Shown here: positions 1 to 3,984 of the stretch, piece by piece | Position numbering within the stretch: the first letter of the stretch is position 1 | Layout of the letters: each line of letters opens with the position of its first letter | From: a virus | DNA: 23,491 nt | Virus record (IMG/VR): IMGVR_UViG_3300042485_002137 | Span: 1-23,491 of that record | Direction: 5' to 3' (one strand) | Notes under the pieces: generated by a model | What the model was told of the DNA's origin: nothing | The model's input: only the letters and a program-made list of their open reading frames with translations | The model's database searches: none | Made by a program: the position numbers and the translations under genes

Positions 1-98
1 GGGTAAGTGTTTATGAATTGAGCAACCTGACCTTTAGTGGATAGGTTTATTTTTTTAGTAGCACCATTGTAGGTTTCTAGATTTATAGTGTAAGTCAT
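1..98 (-). CDS. Hypothetical protein, N-terminal part (runs off window)
   Basis: The first 32 codons of a minus-strand gene are visible from an ATG at 98; the rest lies outside the window. The peptide begins MTYTINLETYNG and is polar with no recognised motif. A good ribosome site (AAAGGTGG) lies 7-14 nt before the ATG. That site sits inside the small upstream reading frame at 95-154, whose stop overlaps this start as ATGA, so the two are probably translationally coupled. No function can be assigned. Confidence 0.6.
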   Translation of the reverse strand, partial: MTYTINLETYNGATKKINLSTKGQVAQFINTY

Positions 99-154
99 TT
101 CTGACCACCTTTCGTTTTTGTTTGAGTTATTATTTTATCAGTTATCGCTGACAT
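95..154 (-). CDS. 19-aa leaderless peptide, possible coupled leader ORF
   Basis: Encodes MSAITDKIITQTKTKGGQK. A TATAAT box at 161-166 (minus strand) ends exactly 6 nt before the ATG, so transcription would start at or on the A of the start codon. The stop codon overlaps the ATG of the next gene (98) as ATGA, and the next gene's Shine-Dalgarno site lies inside this frame. The layout suggests a small translated leader that couples the leaderless promoter to the downstream gene. It could also encode nothing functional and simply be the transcribed leader. No homology is recognised. Confidence 0.5.
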   Translation of the reverse strand: MSAITDKIITQTKTKGGQK

Positions 155-160
155 TTTCCA

Positions 161-166
161 ATTATA
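161..166 (-). promoter_or_regulatory. -10 box (TATAAT) of leaderless ORF 95-154
   Basis: A perfect TATAAT on the minus strand followed by 6 nt and an ATG. It matches the spacing of the other leaderless promoters in this window. Confidence 0.55.
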
Positions 167-192
167 GGGGGTGTGTTGGGGTGTGAGTTACC

Positions 193-300
193 TCACATCT
201 CCTTGATATTTGCCTCGTGGTAGGCAAGGGTTATACCCTCACCAAACTCAGCGACTAGGTCATTATAGACCTCATCTAGATAGTTAAGATAATCAGACAT
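193..300 (-). CDS. Hypothetical acidic 35-aa protein
   Basis: Minus-strand microprotein beginning MSDYLNYLDEVYND. It is acidic and probably helical, with no motif recognised. Its ATG shares a base with the stop of the upstream gene (300-497) as TAATG, so it is the second gene of that small operon and is likely translated by re-initiation. The stop TGA directly follows the codons for KEM. Function unknown. Confidence 0.6.
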   Translation of the reverse strand: MSDYLNYLDEVYNDLVAEFGEGITLAYHEANIKEM

Positions 301-497
301 TACTCACCAGCCTTAACCGCAATTATGCGATAGTGGTCTTTGTAAGAGTGTGGCGTTCTAACCAAAACTCTATACGCTTGTTTATCTGAACCAAACCAAT
401 GGTCTGTTTTTTCACCGCTAATAATTTCTCCATTAAGAGAATTAGAGCGATATTCTTTACCTTGTAAAAGGTTTTCTATTGTGTAAAGGTTAGCCAT
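300..497 (-). CDS. Hypothetical 65-aa protein
   Basis: A small basic protein starting MANLYTIENLLQGKEYRS. It has a short polar C-terminal domain rich in His, Tyr and Arg and contains no cysteine. An AAGTAGG Shine-Dalgarno-like stretch precedes the ATG. A 13-bp interrupted palindrome (CTTAC-TAG-GTAAG, 533-545) lies about 36 bp upstream and may be an operator. The gene overlaps the next one (193-300) by one base. I do not recognise the family. Confidence 0.7.
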   Translation of the reverse strand: MANLYTIENLLQGKEYRSNSLNGEIISGEKTDHWFGSDKQAYRVLVRTPHSYKDHYRIIAVKAGE

Positions 498-532
498 TTT
501 TGCTACCTACTTTCTTTTTTGTTATTTATTTT

Positions 533-545
533 CTTACTAGGTAAG
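533..545. promoter_or_regulatory. Operator-like inverted repeat upstream of gene 300-497
   Basis: CTTAC-TAG-GTAAG is a perfect 5-bp inverted repeat around TAG, placed where a repressor could act on the minus-strand gene. It resembles the CTAG-centred palindrome at 1501-1510 upstream of the other minus-strand operon. No transcription factor is identified. Confidence 0.3.
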
Positions 546-679
546 TTTATCAAAATTAGCAGACATTTACAACCTACTAGCCAGTAATCTTAAATAGTGA
601 GACGCTCAGCGGTGTGAGGTTGCCCACATAATTTCTGTGATCTTAAACACATTCTACTTAAAGCGACACGCCACCTGCG

Positions 680-700
680 CCGAGGATGCTCGGGTTTTTT
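680..700 (+). terminator. Rho-independent terminator-like hairpin
   Basis: CCGAG (680-684), loop GATG, CTCGG (689-693), then G and six T. The T-run is only on the plus-strand side, so it is directional, opposite to the flanking minus-strand genes. Confidence 0.5.
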
Positions 701-715
701 AGAACACTTGTTCTA
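700..715. promoter_or_regulatory. Perfect 7-bp inverted repeat; fits GAAC-N4-GTTC (LexA-box-like)
   Basis: TAGAACA-CT-TGTTCTA is a perfect inverted repeat whose core is GAAC-ACTT-GTTC, the spacing of Gram-positive/actinobacterial LexA boxes. It lies just beyond the stop of gene 722-829 and about 200 bp from the next minus-strand start. It could instead be a second stem reinforcing the terminator at 680-700. Confidence 0.3.
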
Positions 716-721
716 ATTTAT

Positions 722-829
722 TTATTTAAAATCTTTTAAAATATTTTCTAAAATATCTAATTGCTCTTTAGTTAATTTAGAAATATCAATTGCTTTTTCA
801 AATCCAAAAACATCTTTATTGTTTTTCAT
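722..829 (-). CDS. Hypothetical 35-aa helical protein
   Basis: Minus-strand microprotein MKNNKDVFGFEKAIDIS followed by an amphipathic C-terminal helix (KLTKEQLDILENILKDF). An AAAGG Shine-Dalgarno motif lies 13-17 nt upstream. It overlaps the end of the preceding gene (816-941) by 14 nt in another frame, as is common in this packed operon. It is the last gene of the minus-strand group that starts at 1459. Function unknown. Confidence 0.5.
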   Translation of the reverse strand: MKNNKDVFGFEKAIDISKLTKEQLDILENILKDFK

Positions 830-941
830 TTTTATGTTTTACCTTTCTAGTATATTTTTTTTTATTTGGAATTGGTGTCGCAGCATTACTACGACGCAAT
901 TCTTGTATGCGAATTATTTTATTTTTTATTTCGCTTAACAT
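816..941 (-). CDS. Hypothetical 41-aa basic protein
   Basis: Begins MLSEIKNKIIRIQELRR and ends in a very Lys/Arg-rich tail (KKKYTRKVKHKNEKQ), so it may bind nucleic acid. Its ATG is 2 nt before the stop of the upstream gene in the direction of transcription (943-1044), consistent with coupled translation. It overlaps the next gene by 14 nt. No family recognised. Confidence 0.45.
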   Translation of the reverse strand: MLSEIKNKIIRIQELRRSNAATPIPNKKKYTRKVKHKNEKQ

Positions 942-942
942 T

Positions 943-1044
943 TTATTCCCAAGAATTTGAGCAAGTAATTATATCTTGCTCATCAAATAAATCGCTAGAG
1001 ATTTTATTATCGCATAAGCGACAATTAAGTGTTATGTTATTCAT
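943..1044 (-). CDS. 33-aa Cys-pair microprotein
   Basis: Begins MNNITLNCRLCDNKIS, with a CxxC pair at residues 8-11 and one further Cys near residue 28. Start and upstream stop share a base (TAATG at 1044-1046), so it is translationally coupled to gene 1044-1151. The CxxC suggests a half zinc-ribbon, or a full one after dimerisation. It is one of four consecutive cysteine-pair genes in this operon. Function unknown. Confidence 0.5.
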   Translation of the reverse strand: MNNITLNCRLCDNKISSDLFDEQDIITCSNSWE

Positions 1045-1151
1045 TAGGACACCTTCCAATTCTTAGCGATACAATTATCGCAAATAGCAGGGATAGAAAC
1101 TTTAGATACCATAGCGGTATCATTACATGATATACATTTTTTAGTTATCAT
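1044..1151 (-). CDS. 35-aa zinc-ribbon-like microprotein
   Basis: Sequence MITKKCISCNDTAM... with two Cys pairs, CISC (6-9) and CDNC (24-27), the minimal layout of a four-cysteine zinc ribbon. A very strong Shine-Dalgarno (GGAAGGAGAT) lies upstream and overlaps the stop codon of the preceding gene. The downstream gene begins at its stop (TAATG). This combination makes it convincing despite its length. It may bind nucleic acid or act as an adaptor to a host protein; neither is proven. Confidence 0.65.
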   Translation of the reverse strand: MITKKCISCNDTAMVSKVSIPAICDNCIAKNWKVS

Positions 1152-1155
1152 TTAT

Positions 1156-1284
1156 TTATCTCCTTCCGTAGAGATTATCAAATTTAGATATTGGCATTAA
1201 GCCTTTATATTCATTACATGAGAAACAAATTTTTGCTTCACTAGATGAAACACTTTCACAAAAACAGCAAATAAGTTTTTCCAT
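1156..1284 (-). CDS. 42-aa zinc-ribbon-like microprotein
   Basis: Begins MEKLICCFCESVSSSEAKIC, with Cys pairs at residues 6-9 (CCFC) and 20-23 (CFSC), a compact zinc-ribbon pattern. The C-terminal codons (Gly-Arg-Arg-stop) also carry the ribosome-binding site of the next gene. It starts one base beyond the stop of the upstream gene (1286-1459). Family unknown. Confidence 0.6.
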   Translation of the reverse strand: MEKLICCFCESVSSSEAKICFSCNEYKGLMPISKFDNLYGRR

Positions 1285-1285
1285 A

Positions 1286-1459
1286 TTACTTACCTACCTT
1301 CCATGAAGTCCAATAAGACATGAAGTCATTATCCTCACGATAGTGAGAAGTTATATTCTGCTCACAATTCTCGCAGAAGGTAAATCTTTCGTCATTGACG
1401 ATAGAGATAGCATTTTTATTAGGTGTATGCTTACACACTTTATTTTTTAGTGAATTCAT
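1286..1459 (-). CDS. 57-aa Cys/His-containing microprotein
   Basis: First gene of the minus-strand microprotein operon. Begins MNSLKNKVCKHTPNKNAIS and contains C-K-H (residues 9-11) and C-E-N-C (29-32), enough for one metal site. An AAAGGAA Shine-Dalgarno precedes the ATG. An extended -10 promoter (TGTTAGAAT, 1509-1517) lies about 50 bp upstream. The C-terminus is aromatic (SYWTSWKV). No named family recognised. Confidence 0.6.
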   Translation of the reverse strand: MNSLKNKVCKHTPNKNAISIVNDERFTFCENCEQNITSHYREDNDFMSYWTSWKVGK

Positions 1460-1500
1460 TTGGAATTCCTTTCTTGTTAAAAACCTTTTTTAACTTTCTA

Positions 1501-1517
1501 ATACTAGTATTCTAACA
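1501..1517 (-). promoter_or_regulatory. Extended -10 promoter with overlapping palindrome
   Basis: On the minus strand, TGTTAGAAT (1509-1517) is an extended -10 element. A perfect 10-bp palindrome ATACTAGTAT (1501-1510) covers the predicted transcription start near 1502. A dimeric repressor bound there would block the microprotein operon starting at 1459. Confidence 0.5.
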
Positions 1518-1570
1518 GACACCACTGACATTTACTCACCAGTAAGTAGGACAAAACGGACATTGTGTCT

Positions 1571-1688
1571 TGTGATGTAGGTCATGTGGATAACTTGAGC
1601 GTAAAATGGTAGTGTGATCTGCGTCATGTGGATACTCATTGGTATACCCGCCAGTATGGGCGTGTCTGTGGATAACCCCTGTGGATAC
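1571..1688 (+). other. Cluster of four DnaA-box-like 9-mers (candidate origin, part 1)
   Basis: TGTGGATAA occurs at 1585-1593 and 1667-1675 (reverse complement of the TTATCCACA consensus). TGTGGATAC, one mismatch, occurs at 1627-1635 and 1680-1688. All are in the same orientation. The first two lie in a 22-bp near-repeat (1571-1592 and 1613-1634, offset 42 bp). The stretch has no plausible gene, separates divergently transcribed groups, and is followed by an AT-rich stretch at 1802-1858. Origin function is inferred; DnaA dependence is untested. Confidence 0.55.
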
Positions 1689-1801
1689 TTAACAACGAGG
1701 TCGGGAGTGTCGTTGCCCGAGACAATGTCCGATTTGCACCATTTGTCTATGTGGTGTATATCACTAATTACATGCGTGTTATTTACGGCGTGTCGTCTTG
1801 A

Positions 1802-1858
1802 CTTTTAGGGTTTTATCTGATAAAATTCCATTATAGAAAATTAAATATAGAAAAAAAT
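1802..1858. other. AT-rich stretch, possible DNA unwinding element
   Basis: A run of nearly pure A/T with short A-tracts sits between the DnaA-box-like cluster and the 16-bp direct repeats. This is the expected place for strand opening if this is an origin. Confidence 0.35.
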
Positions 1859-1865
1859 TAGTGCG

Positions 1866-1974
1866 TGAGCCTAGCAAATAACTCTCTAGTAGAGAGTGAG
1901 CCTAGCAAATAACCGCACAAGGCGTGAGCCTAGCAAATAAGTGTGATACAAATCACAATGAGCCTAGCGAATAA
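1866..1974. repeat. Four 16-bp direct repeats with hairpin-forming spacers (iteron-like)
   Basis: TGAGCCTAGCAAATAA occurs at 1866-1881, 1897-1912 and 1925-1940, and with one change (CGA for CAA) at 1959-1974. Start-to-start distances are 31, 28 and 34 bp. The spacers differ in sequence, but two are perfect inverted repeats: ACTCTCT-AGT-AGAGAGT (1881-1897) and TGTGAT-ACAA-ATCACA (1942-1957). The middle spacer has only a 3-bp CGC/GCG stem. Next to the DnaA-box-like cluster, they look like replication iterons. A structured leader RNA for the plus-strand operon is the alternative. Confidence 0.6.
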
Positions 1975-1998
1975 AGCCCCTAAAATGTCAGCCCCCCC

Positions 1999-2007
1999 TG
2001 CTAGAAT
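1999..2007 (+). promoter_or_regulatory. Extended -10 promoter for 2050-2441 operon
   Basis: TGCTAGAAT, within a CCTGC...GCAGG inverted repeat (about 1997-2013), predicts a start near 2014 and a leader of about 36 nt carrying AAAGGA before the ATG at 2050. Confidence 0.45.
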
Positions 2008-2049
2008 TGCAGGTATAAAGAAAGTTATCTAACGAAAGGATAAACTAAA

Positions 2050-2205
2050 ATGATAAAGAATAACCCTAACAATAACCTTATTGCGGATATTAGAAAAGCC
2101 CAACAGGCTCGCTATGATAGAGAGGATAAGTCCTTGCTTGATGCACTAAATCAGGCTAACGCTTATCTATCTGCTCAATACAATTTAGATGAGGAGGTTA
2201 AGTAG
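2050..2205 (+). CDS. Hypothetical 51-aa helical protein
   Basis: First gene of a short plus-strand operon beside the candidate origin. Begins MIKNNPNNNLIADIRKAQQ and continues as a charged, Gln/Ala-rich, probably all-helical peptide ending DEEVK. An AAAGGA ribosome site lies 12 nt upstream. The following gene (2208) starts 2 nt after its stop, and its Shine-Dalgarno is in the DEEV codons. No family recognised. Confidence 0.6.
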   Translation: MIKNNPNNNLIADIRKAQQARYDREDKSLLDALNQANAYLSAQYNLDEEVK

Positions 2206-2207
2206 TT

Positions 2208-2345
2208 ATGGAACTATACCTAGATCTCAACTCATTTGGTCTATATGCTGACAGCATAGGACTACAAGTCAATATTCCAACATGGCTATTGGTTGGCACT
2301 ATCGCATTTATCTATTCAGTTAAATTAATTAGGAGAGATAGATAA
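2208..2345 (+). CDS. 45-aa single-pass membrane protein
   Basis: Begins MELYLDLNSFGLYADS. Residues about 24-40 (PTWLLVGTIAFIYSVKL) form one hydrophobic membrane segment, followed by a basic tail IRRDR, so a Nout-Cin orientation is likely. GAGGAGG in the previous gene's end is its ribosome site. It could be a small holin, antiholin or superinfection protein; nothing decides between these. Confidence 0.6.
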   Translation: MELYLDLNSFGLYADSIGLQVNIPTWLLVGTIAFIYSVKLIRRDR

Positions 2346-2441
2346 GTGGCTGAGTATTCTGCTGAGCAACTAAGACGCAAGGCGCACCTAGACAATGGTG
2401 GCAGCCTTGCAGACTATGACAGGGCGCACTACCAAGAGTAG
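2346..2441 (+). CDS. 31-aa hypothetical protein, GTG start
   Basis: Begins with GTG immediately after the previous stop codon (MAEYSAEQLRRKAHLDN), with AGGAGA 9 nt upstream. Charged and helical, ending DYDRAHYQE. Its stop codon forms the first bases of a terminator hairpin, so it is the last gene of the 2050-2441 operon. No function assigned. Confidence 0.55.
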   Translation: MAEYSAEQLRRKAHLDNGGSLADYDRAHYQE

Positions 2442-2460
2442 TGTGCTCACTATTTTTTTT
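2439..2460 (+). terminator. Rho-independent terminator after operon 2050-2441
   Basis: TAGTG-TGCT-CACTA stem-loop (2439-2452) followed by a run of eight T. The stop codon of the last gene is part of the stem. Confidence 0.7.
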
Positions 2461-2547
2461 GTTTTTTATTTTTAAAATTACATATCGTACATCTAAGAAA
2501 AATATTCAGATTTTATGAAAATGAAAATTTTTTCAGATTTGGCAGGG

Positions 2548-2553
2548 TATAAT
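2548..2553 (+). promoter_or_regulatory. -10 box of leaderless gene 2560
   Basis: TATAAT ends 6 nt before the ATG at 2560. A longer in-frame start at 2515 would place this promoter inside the gene, so 2560 is preferred. Confidence 0.6.
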
Positions 2554-2559
2554 AGAAAT

Positions 2560-2718
2560 ATGTGCAAGCATGTATATGAGTACCAAGGTCCTGGTTTGTG
2601 CGGGTATTGTGGTTTAGAGACCAACGATCCTAATTGGTATAACATAAACAAAAGATATTCAGAATACAGGGAAAAAGTTGGATTCTTCTTTAACAACAAC
2701 ACCTGGTGGACTATTTAG
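2560..2718 (+). CDS. 52-aa zinc-binding phage protein (CxxC), leaderless
   Basis: Begins MCKHVYEYQGPGLCGYCGLE, with C2/H4 and C14-x-x-C17 able to hold one zinc ion, and ends in an aromatic NNNTWWTI tail. From memory this is a widespread uncharacterised family of uncultured phages, with the same HVY.YxGPxxCxYCG core and WW..I ending. An in-frame ATG exists at 2515, but the TATAAT at 2548-2553 lies 6 nt before the ATG at 2560, so the shorter form is chosen. Next in line is a 20-aa membrane peptide with its own promoter. Role unknown. Confidence 0.7.
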   Translation: MCKHVYEYQGPGLCGYCGLETNDPNWYNINKRYSEYREKVGFFFNNNTWWTI

Positions 2719-2721
2719 TAG

Positions 2722-2727
2722 TATAAT
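2722..2727 (+). promoter_or_regulatory. -10 box of leaderless gene 2734
   Basis: TATAAT, then exactly 6 nt to the ATG at 2734. It lies directly after the stop of the previous gene. Confidence 0.55.
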
Positions 2728-2733
2728 AAATTC

Positions 2734-2796
2734 ATGACACAGCAAATTATTCTATCTATCATTATAATTGGTTTGGTAGCGTTATGGCTTTTCTAG
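2734..2796 (+). CDS. 20-aa membrane micropeptide, leaderless
   Basis: The peptide MTQQIILSIIIIGLVALWLF is almost entirely one hydrophobic helix. It has a TATAAT 6 nt before the ATG and no Shine-Dalgarno. Its last 13 nt overlap the start of gene 2784 in another frame. It may be a real membrane peptide (toxin- or holin-like) or a translated leader that delivers ribosomes to the overlapping gene. The reading frame is clean but the evidence is limited to promoter spacing and hydrophobicity. Confidence 0.45.
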   Translation: MTQQIILSIIIIGLVALWLF

Positions 2797-2936
2797 AAAA
2801 CTTAGAAGCCTCTATGGCAGATGACGACGGTATGCCAAGTAAAAAAGTTACCGATGCAATTAGAGAAATGCTTGAAGATCCAGAACATCATGCTTTAATG
2901 GAACGTCTTAAATACATGGAGGAACATGGAATATAA
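2784..2936 (+). CDS. 50-aa acidic helical protein
   Basis: Begins MAFLENLEASMADDDG and continues with a predicted helix-loop-helix (KKVTDAIREMLEDPEHH, then ALMERLKYMEE). It overlaps the micropeptide at 2734-2796 and the next gene (2926) by 13 and 11 nt, forming a translationally coupled trio. No family recognised; size and charge would fit a small inhibitor or adaptor. Confidence 0.55.
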   Translation: MAFLENLEASMADDDGMPSKKVTDAIREMLEDPEHHALMERLKYMEEHGI

Positions 2937-3150
2937 ATATCCAGAATCTTGGCAAAGACAAACCCCCAAAGGATATGAACCATATTCTAGCGTGCACAAA
3001 TTACAAGATAACGAATTTGTTATAAATGATGGTTTGGCATTAAAGGTTTTTCAAGACTTTTGCTGTAATGGTTGTTTTTGTACATCTGAAAACAATCATA
3101 AACCTTCAGTAAATAATCTACTAGAAACACAAACCTCATTTGAAGAATAA
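2926..3150 (+). CDS. 74-aa Cys-rich small protein
   Basis: Begins MEYKYPESWQRQTPKGYEPY. A cysteine cluster CCNGCFC (residues 46-52), with a nearby His, could hold a metal or form disulfides. A GGAGG sequence ends 3 nt before the ATG, a short spacing, so coupling with the overlapping upstream gene (11 nt) is probably important. The C-terminal part is polar and Asn/Glu-rich. The family is not recognised. Confidence 0.6.
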   Translation: MEYKYPESWQRQTPKGYEPYSSVHKLQDNEFVINDGLALKVFQDFCCNGCFCTSENNHKPSVNNLLETQTSFEE

Positions 3151-3265
3151 TTGTTATACAGGTGCTAGTGGGTGTTGGGGAGAATATAGTCACCTAGATA
3201 GAGGGTTTTTAATTTTTGCAATTATAGCGGGTATTGTAATAATCACCCGATACCTTAATAAGTAA
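3140..3265 (+). CDS. 41-aa single-pass membrane protein, probable TTG start
   Basis: An open frame overlapping the end of gene 2926 encodes a Cys/Gly/Trp-containing N-terminus (NCYTGASGCWGEY), then SHLDRG, one strong membrane segment (FLIFAIIAGIVIITRYL) and a short basic end. The only usable start is TTG at 3140, giving MKNN-. No clear Shine-Dalgarno is visible, so coupling to the upstream gene is assumed. The soluble-then-membrane pattern is protein-like, but the start is uncertain. It meets the convergent gene at 3266 back to back. Confidence 0.45.
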   Translation: MKNNCYTGASGCWGEYSHLDRGFLIFAIIAGIVIITRYLNK

Positions 3266-3463
3266 TTACCACTTTCCAATAGGACAATTGGCTTTATTAA
3301 TAAGAGTCTTTAACTTCATAAAACATCCACACTTTTTGCAGGTTTGAGTCTTAGGTCTAAACCAATCGCAACCTTTACAAATATCTAGACGGTATTGGGC
3401 AACTTCTTCTGGACTTCTTGGAGATCCATTAATCAAATCCCAAGGCTTAACATCATCGCTCAT
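3266..3463 (-). CDS. 65-aa four-cysteine zinc-ribbon phage protein, leaderless
   Basis: Begins MSDDVKPWDLINGSP. Carries CKGC (residues 29-32) and CKKC-GC (42-47) with a further Cys near the end (NCPIGKW). From memory this is a common uncharacterised zinc-ribbon family of marine and freshwater phages (RxxICKxCxWFRPxTxxCKxCGCFM.LK). An in-frame ATG exists 15 nt upstream (3478), but TATAAT at 3470-3475 ends 6 nt before the ATG at 3463, so the shorter form fits a leaderless transcript. It is divergent from gene 3498 across a 34-bp gap. Biological role unknown. Confidence 0.75.
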   Translation of the reverse strand: MSDDVKPWDLINGSPRSPEEVAQYRLDICKGCDWFRPKTQTCKKCGCFMKLKTLINKANCPIGKW

Positions 3464-3469
3464 ATATTG

Positions 3470-3475
3470 ATTATA
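3470..3475 (-). promoter_or_regulatory. -10 box of leaderless gene 3266-3463
   Basis: TATAAT on the minus strand, 6 nt before the ATG. Only 10 bp separate it from the plus-strand -10 at 3486-3491, so the two promoters are nearly back to back. Confidence 0.6.
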
Positions 3476-3485
3476 CATGATATGA

Positions 3486-3491
3486 TAGAAT
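3486..3491 (+). promoter_or_regulatory. -10 box (TAGAAT) of leaderless gene 3498
   Basis: TAGAAT followed by 6 nt and the ATG at 3498. It is divergent from the promoter at 3470-3475. Confidence 0.5.
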
Positions 3492-3497
3492 GAATAT

Positions 3498-3617
3498 ATG
3501 AACCCTAAATTTGAAAAATGTTATTTTTGTAATGAAGATGGTATATATTTACAGCCATATGAATTTAAAATAATTGATGTTTGTAAAAAACATTTTAGTA
3601 TGGCATTGTCTTCATGA
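3498..3617 (+). CDS. 39-aa Cys/His microprotein, leaderless
   Basis: Begins MNPKFEKCYFCNEDGIYLQP, with CYFC (8-11) and later C-K-K-H (29-32), so CxxC...CxxH could bind zinc. A -10 box ends 6 nt before the ATG and no Shine-Dalgarno is seen. It overlaps the next gene as ATGA (3614-3617) and so starts a three-gene coupled operon ending at 3870. Confidence 0.6.
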   Translation: MNPKFEKCYFCNEDGIYLQPYEFKIIDVCKKHFSMALSS

Positions 3618-3778
3618 CCCAATATAAGGTTTTTGATGAGGCAGTAATTTTGACGGTAAAAACAAAAAGACCTGAAAAATGGCTATTGCTAGATAGAGAA
3701 ACTGGGCAGGTATATCAAGGAAATCCAAAAGGTCACTGGGATGTATTAAAGCCACACATAAAGGAGGACAAGAAATGA
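3614..3778 (+). CDS. 54-aa hypothetical protein
   Basis: Begins MTQYKVFDEAVILTVKTKRP. It is beta-rich, with a WLLLDRETGQVYQGNPKGHW segment that looks like a small beta-sheet fold in which a loop is recognised. The start overlaps the upstream stop (ATGA). Its C-terminal codons contain the AAGGAGG that serves the next gene. No named family assigned. Confidence 0.65.
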   Translation: MTQYKVFDEAVILTVKTKRPEKWLLLDRETGQVYQGNPKGHWDVLKPHIKEDKK

Positions 3779-3870
3779 TGAAAGTTGTATTGCTTTCTAT
3801 TTTGTTTGTATCGGGACTTTTGTTAGTTGCAAAACTACAATCTAAAAGTTCTAAAAAATGGCATAAATAA
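3775..3870 (+). CDS. 31-aa membrane micropeptide
   Basis: Starts ATGATG, overlapping the previous stop, with AAGGAGG 7 nt upstream. The hydrophobic stretch KVVLLSILFVSGLLLVAKL is followed by a basic tail (SKSSKKWHK), so it is a single-pass membrane or secreted peptide. The second ATG is equally possible as start. Function unknown; it could belong to the lysis or membrane-protection functions. Confidence 0.6.
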   Translation: MMKVVLLSILFVSGLLLVAKLQSKSSKKWHK

Positions 3871-3885
3871 AATTATATAAAAACA

Positions 3886-3894
3886 TGCTATAAT
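3886..3894 (+). promoter_or_regulatory. Extended -10 promoter of leaderless gene 3901
   Basis: TGCTATAAT, then 6 nt to the ATG. A textbook extended -10 with leaderless spacing. Confidence 0.6.
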
Positions 3895-3900
3895 ATTCTC

Positions 3901-3984
3901 ATGAGCGAATTAAACAACTGTTGTGCAGAGTGTACATGTCTAAACCTTCATTCTTCTGTGCCACCTGAAGAAATTGAAGACTAA
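3901..3984 (+). CDS. 27-aa Cys-cluster microprotein, leaderless
   Basis: Begins MSELNNCCAECTCLNLH; four Cys within seven residues (7-13) and a nearby His make a tight metal-binding or disulfide knot. The C-terminus is acidic (PPEEIED). It has its own extended -10 promoter at leaderless spacing. Its stop overlaps that of the convergent gene 3981-4166 by 4 nt, so transcripts from the two genes collide at their 3' ends. Confidence 0.5.
   Translation: MSELNNCCAECTCLNLHSSVPPEEIED

Larger units (their letters stand above)
498..721 (+). other. Non-coding gap with plus-strand hairpins; possible antisense transcript end
   Basis: No convincing gene lies in this stretch. At its end, on the plus strand, is a terminator-like hairpin (680-700) followed at once by a second perfect inverted repeat (700-715). 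Both flanking genes are on the minus strand, so a plus-strand terminator here would stop an antisense or non-coding transcript. Several weaker inverted repeats (for example TGTG..CACA around 624-638) suggest structure. No promoter could be assigned with confidence. Confidence 0.35.

Noticed and set aside
866-1066. Plus-strand frame of 66 aa opposite the Cys-pair operon
   Set aside because: It lies antisense to three small genes with strong ribosome sites and TAATG-type overlaps, and has no promoter or Shine-Dalgarno of its own.
1614-1808. Plus-strand frame of 64 aa across the DnaA-box-like cluster
   Set aside because: It runs through repeated 9-mers, lacks a ribosome site and does not look protein-like; the DNA sites explain the sequence.
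1866-1974. CRISPR array
   Set aside because: Repeats are 16 bp and spacers only 12-18 bp, themselves palindromic, and no cas gene is present.
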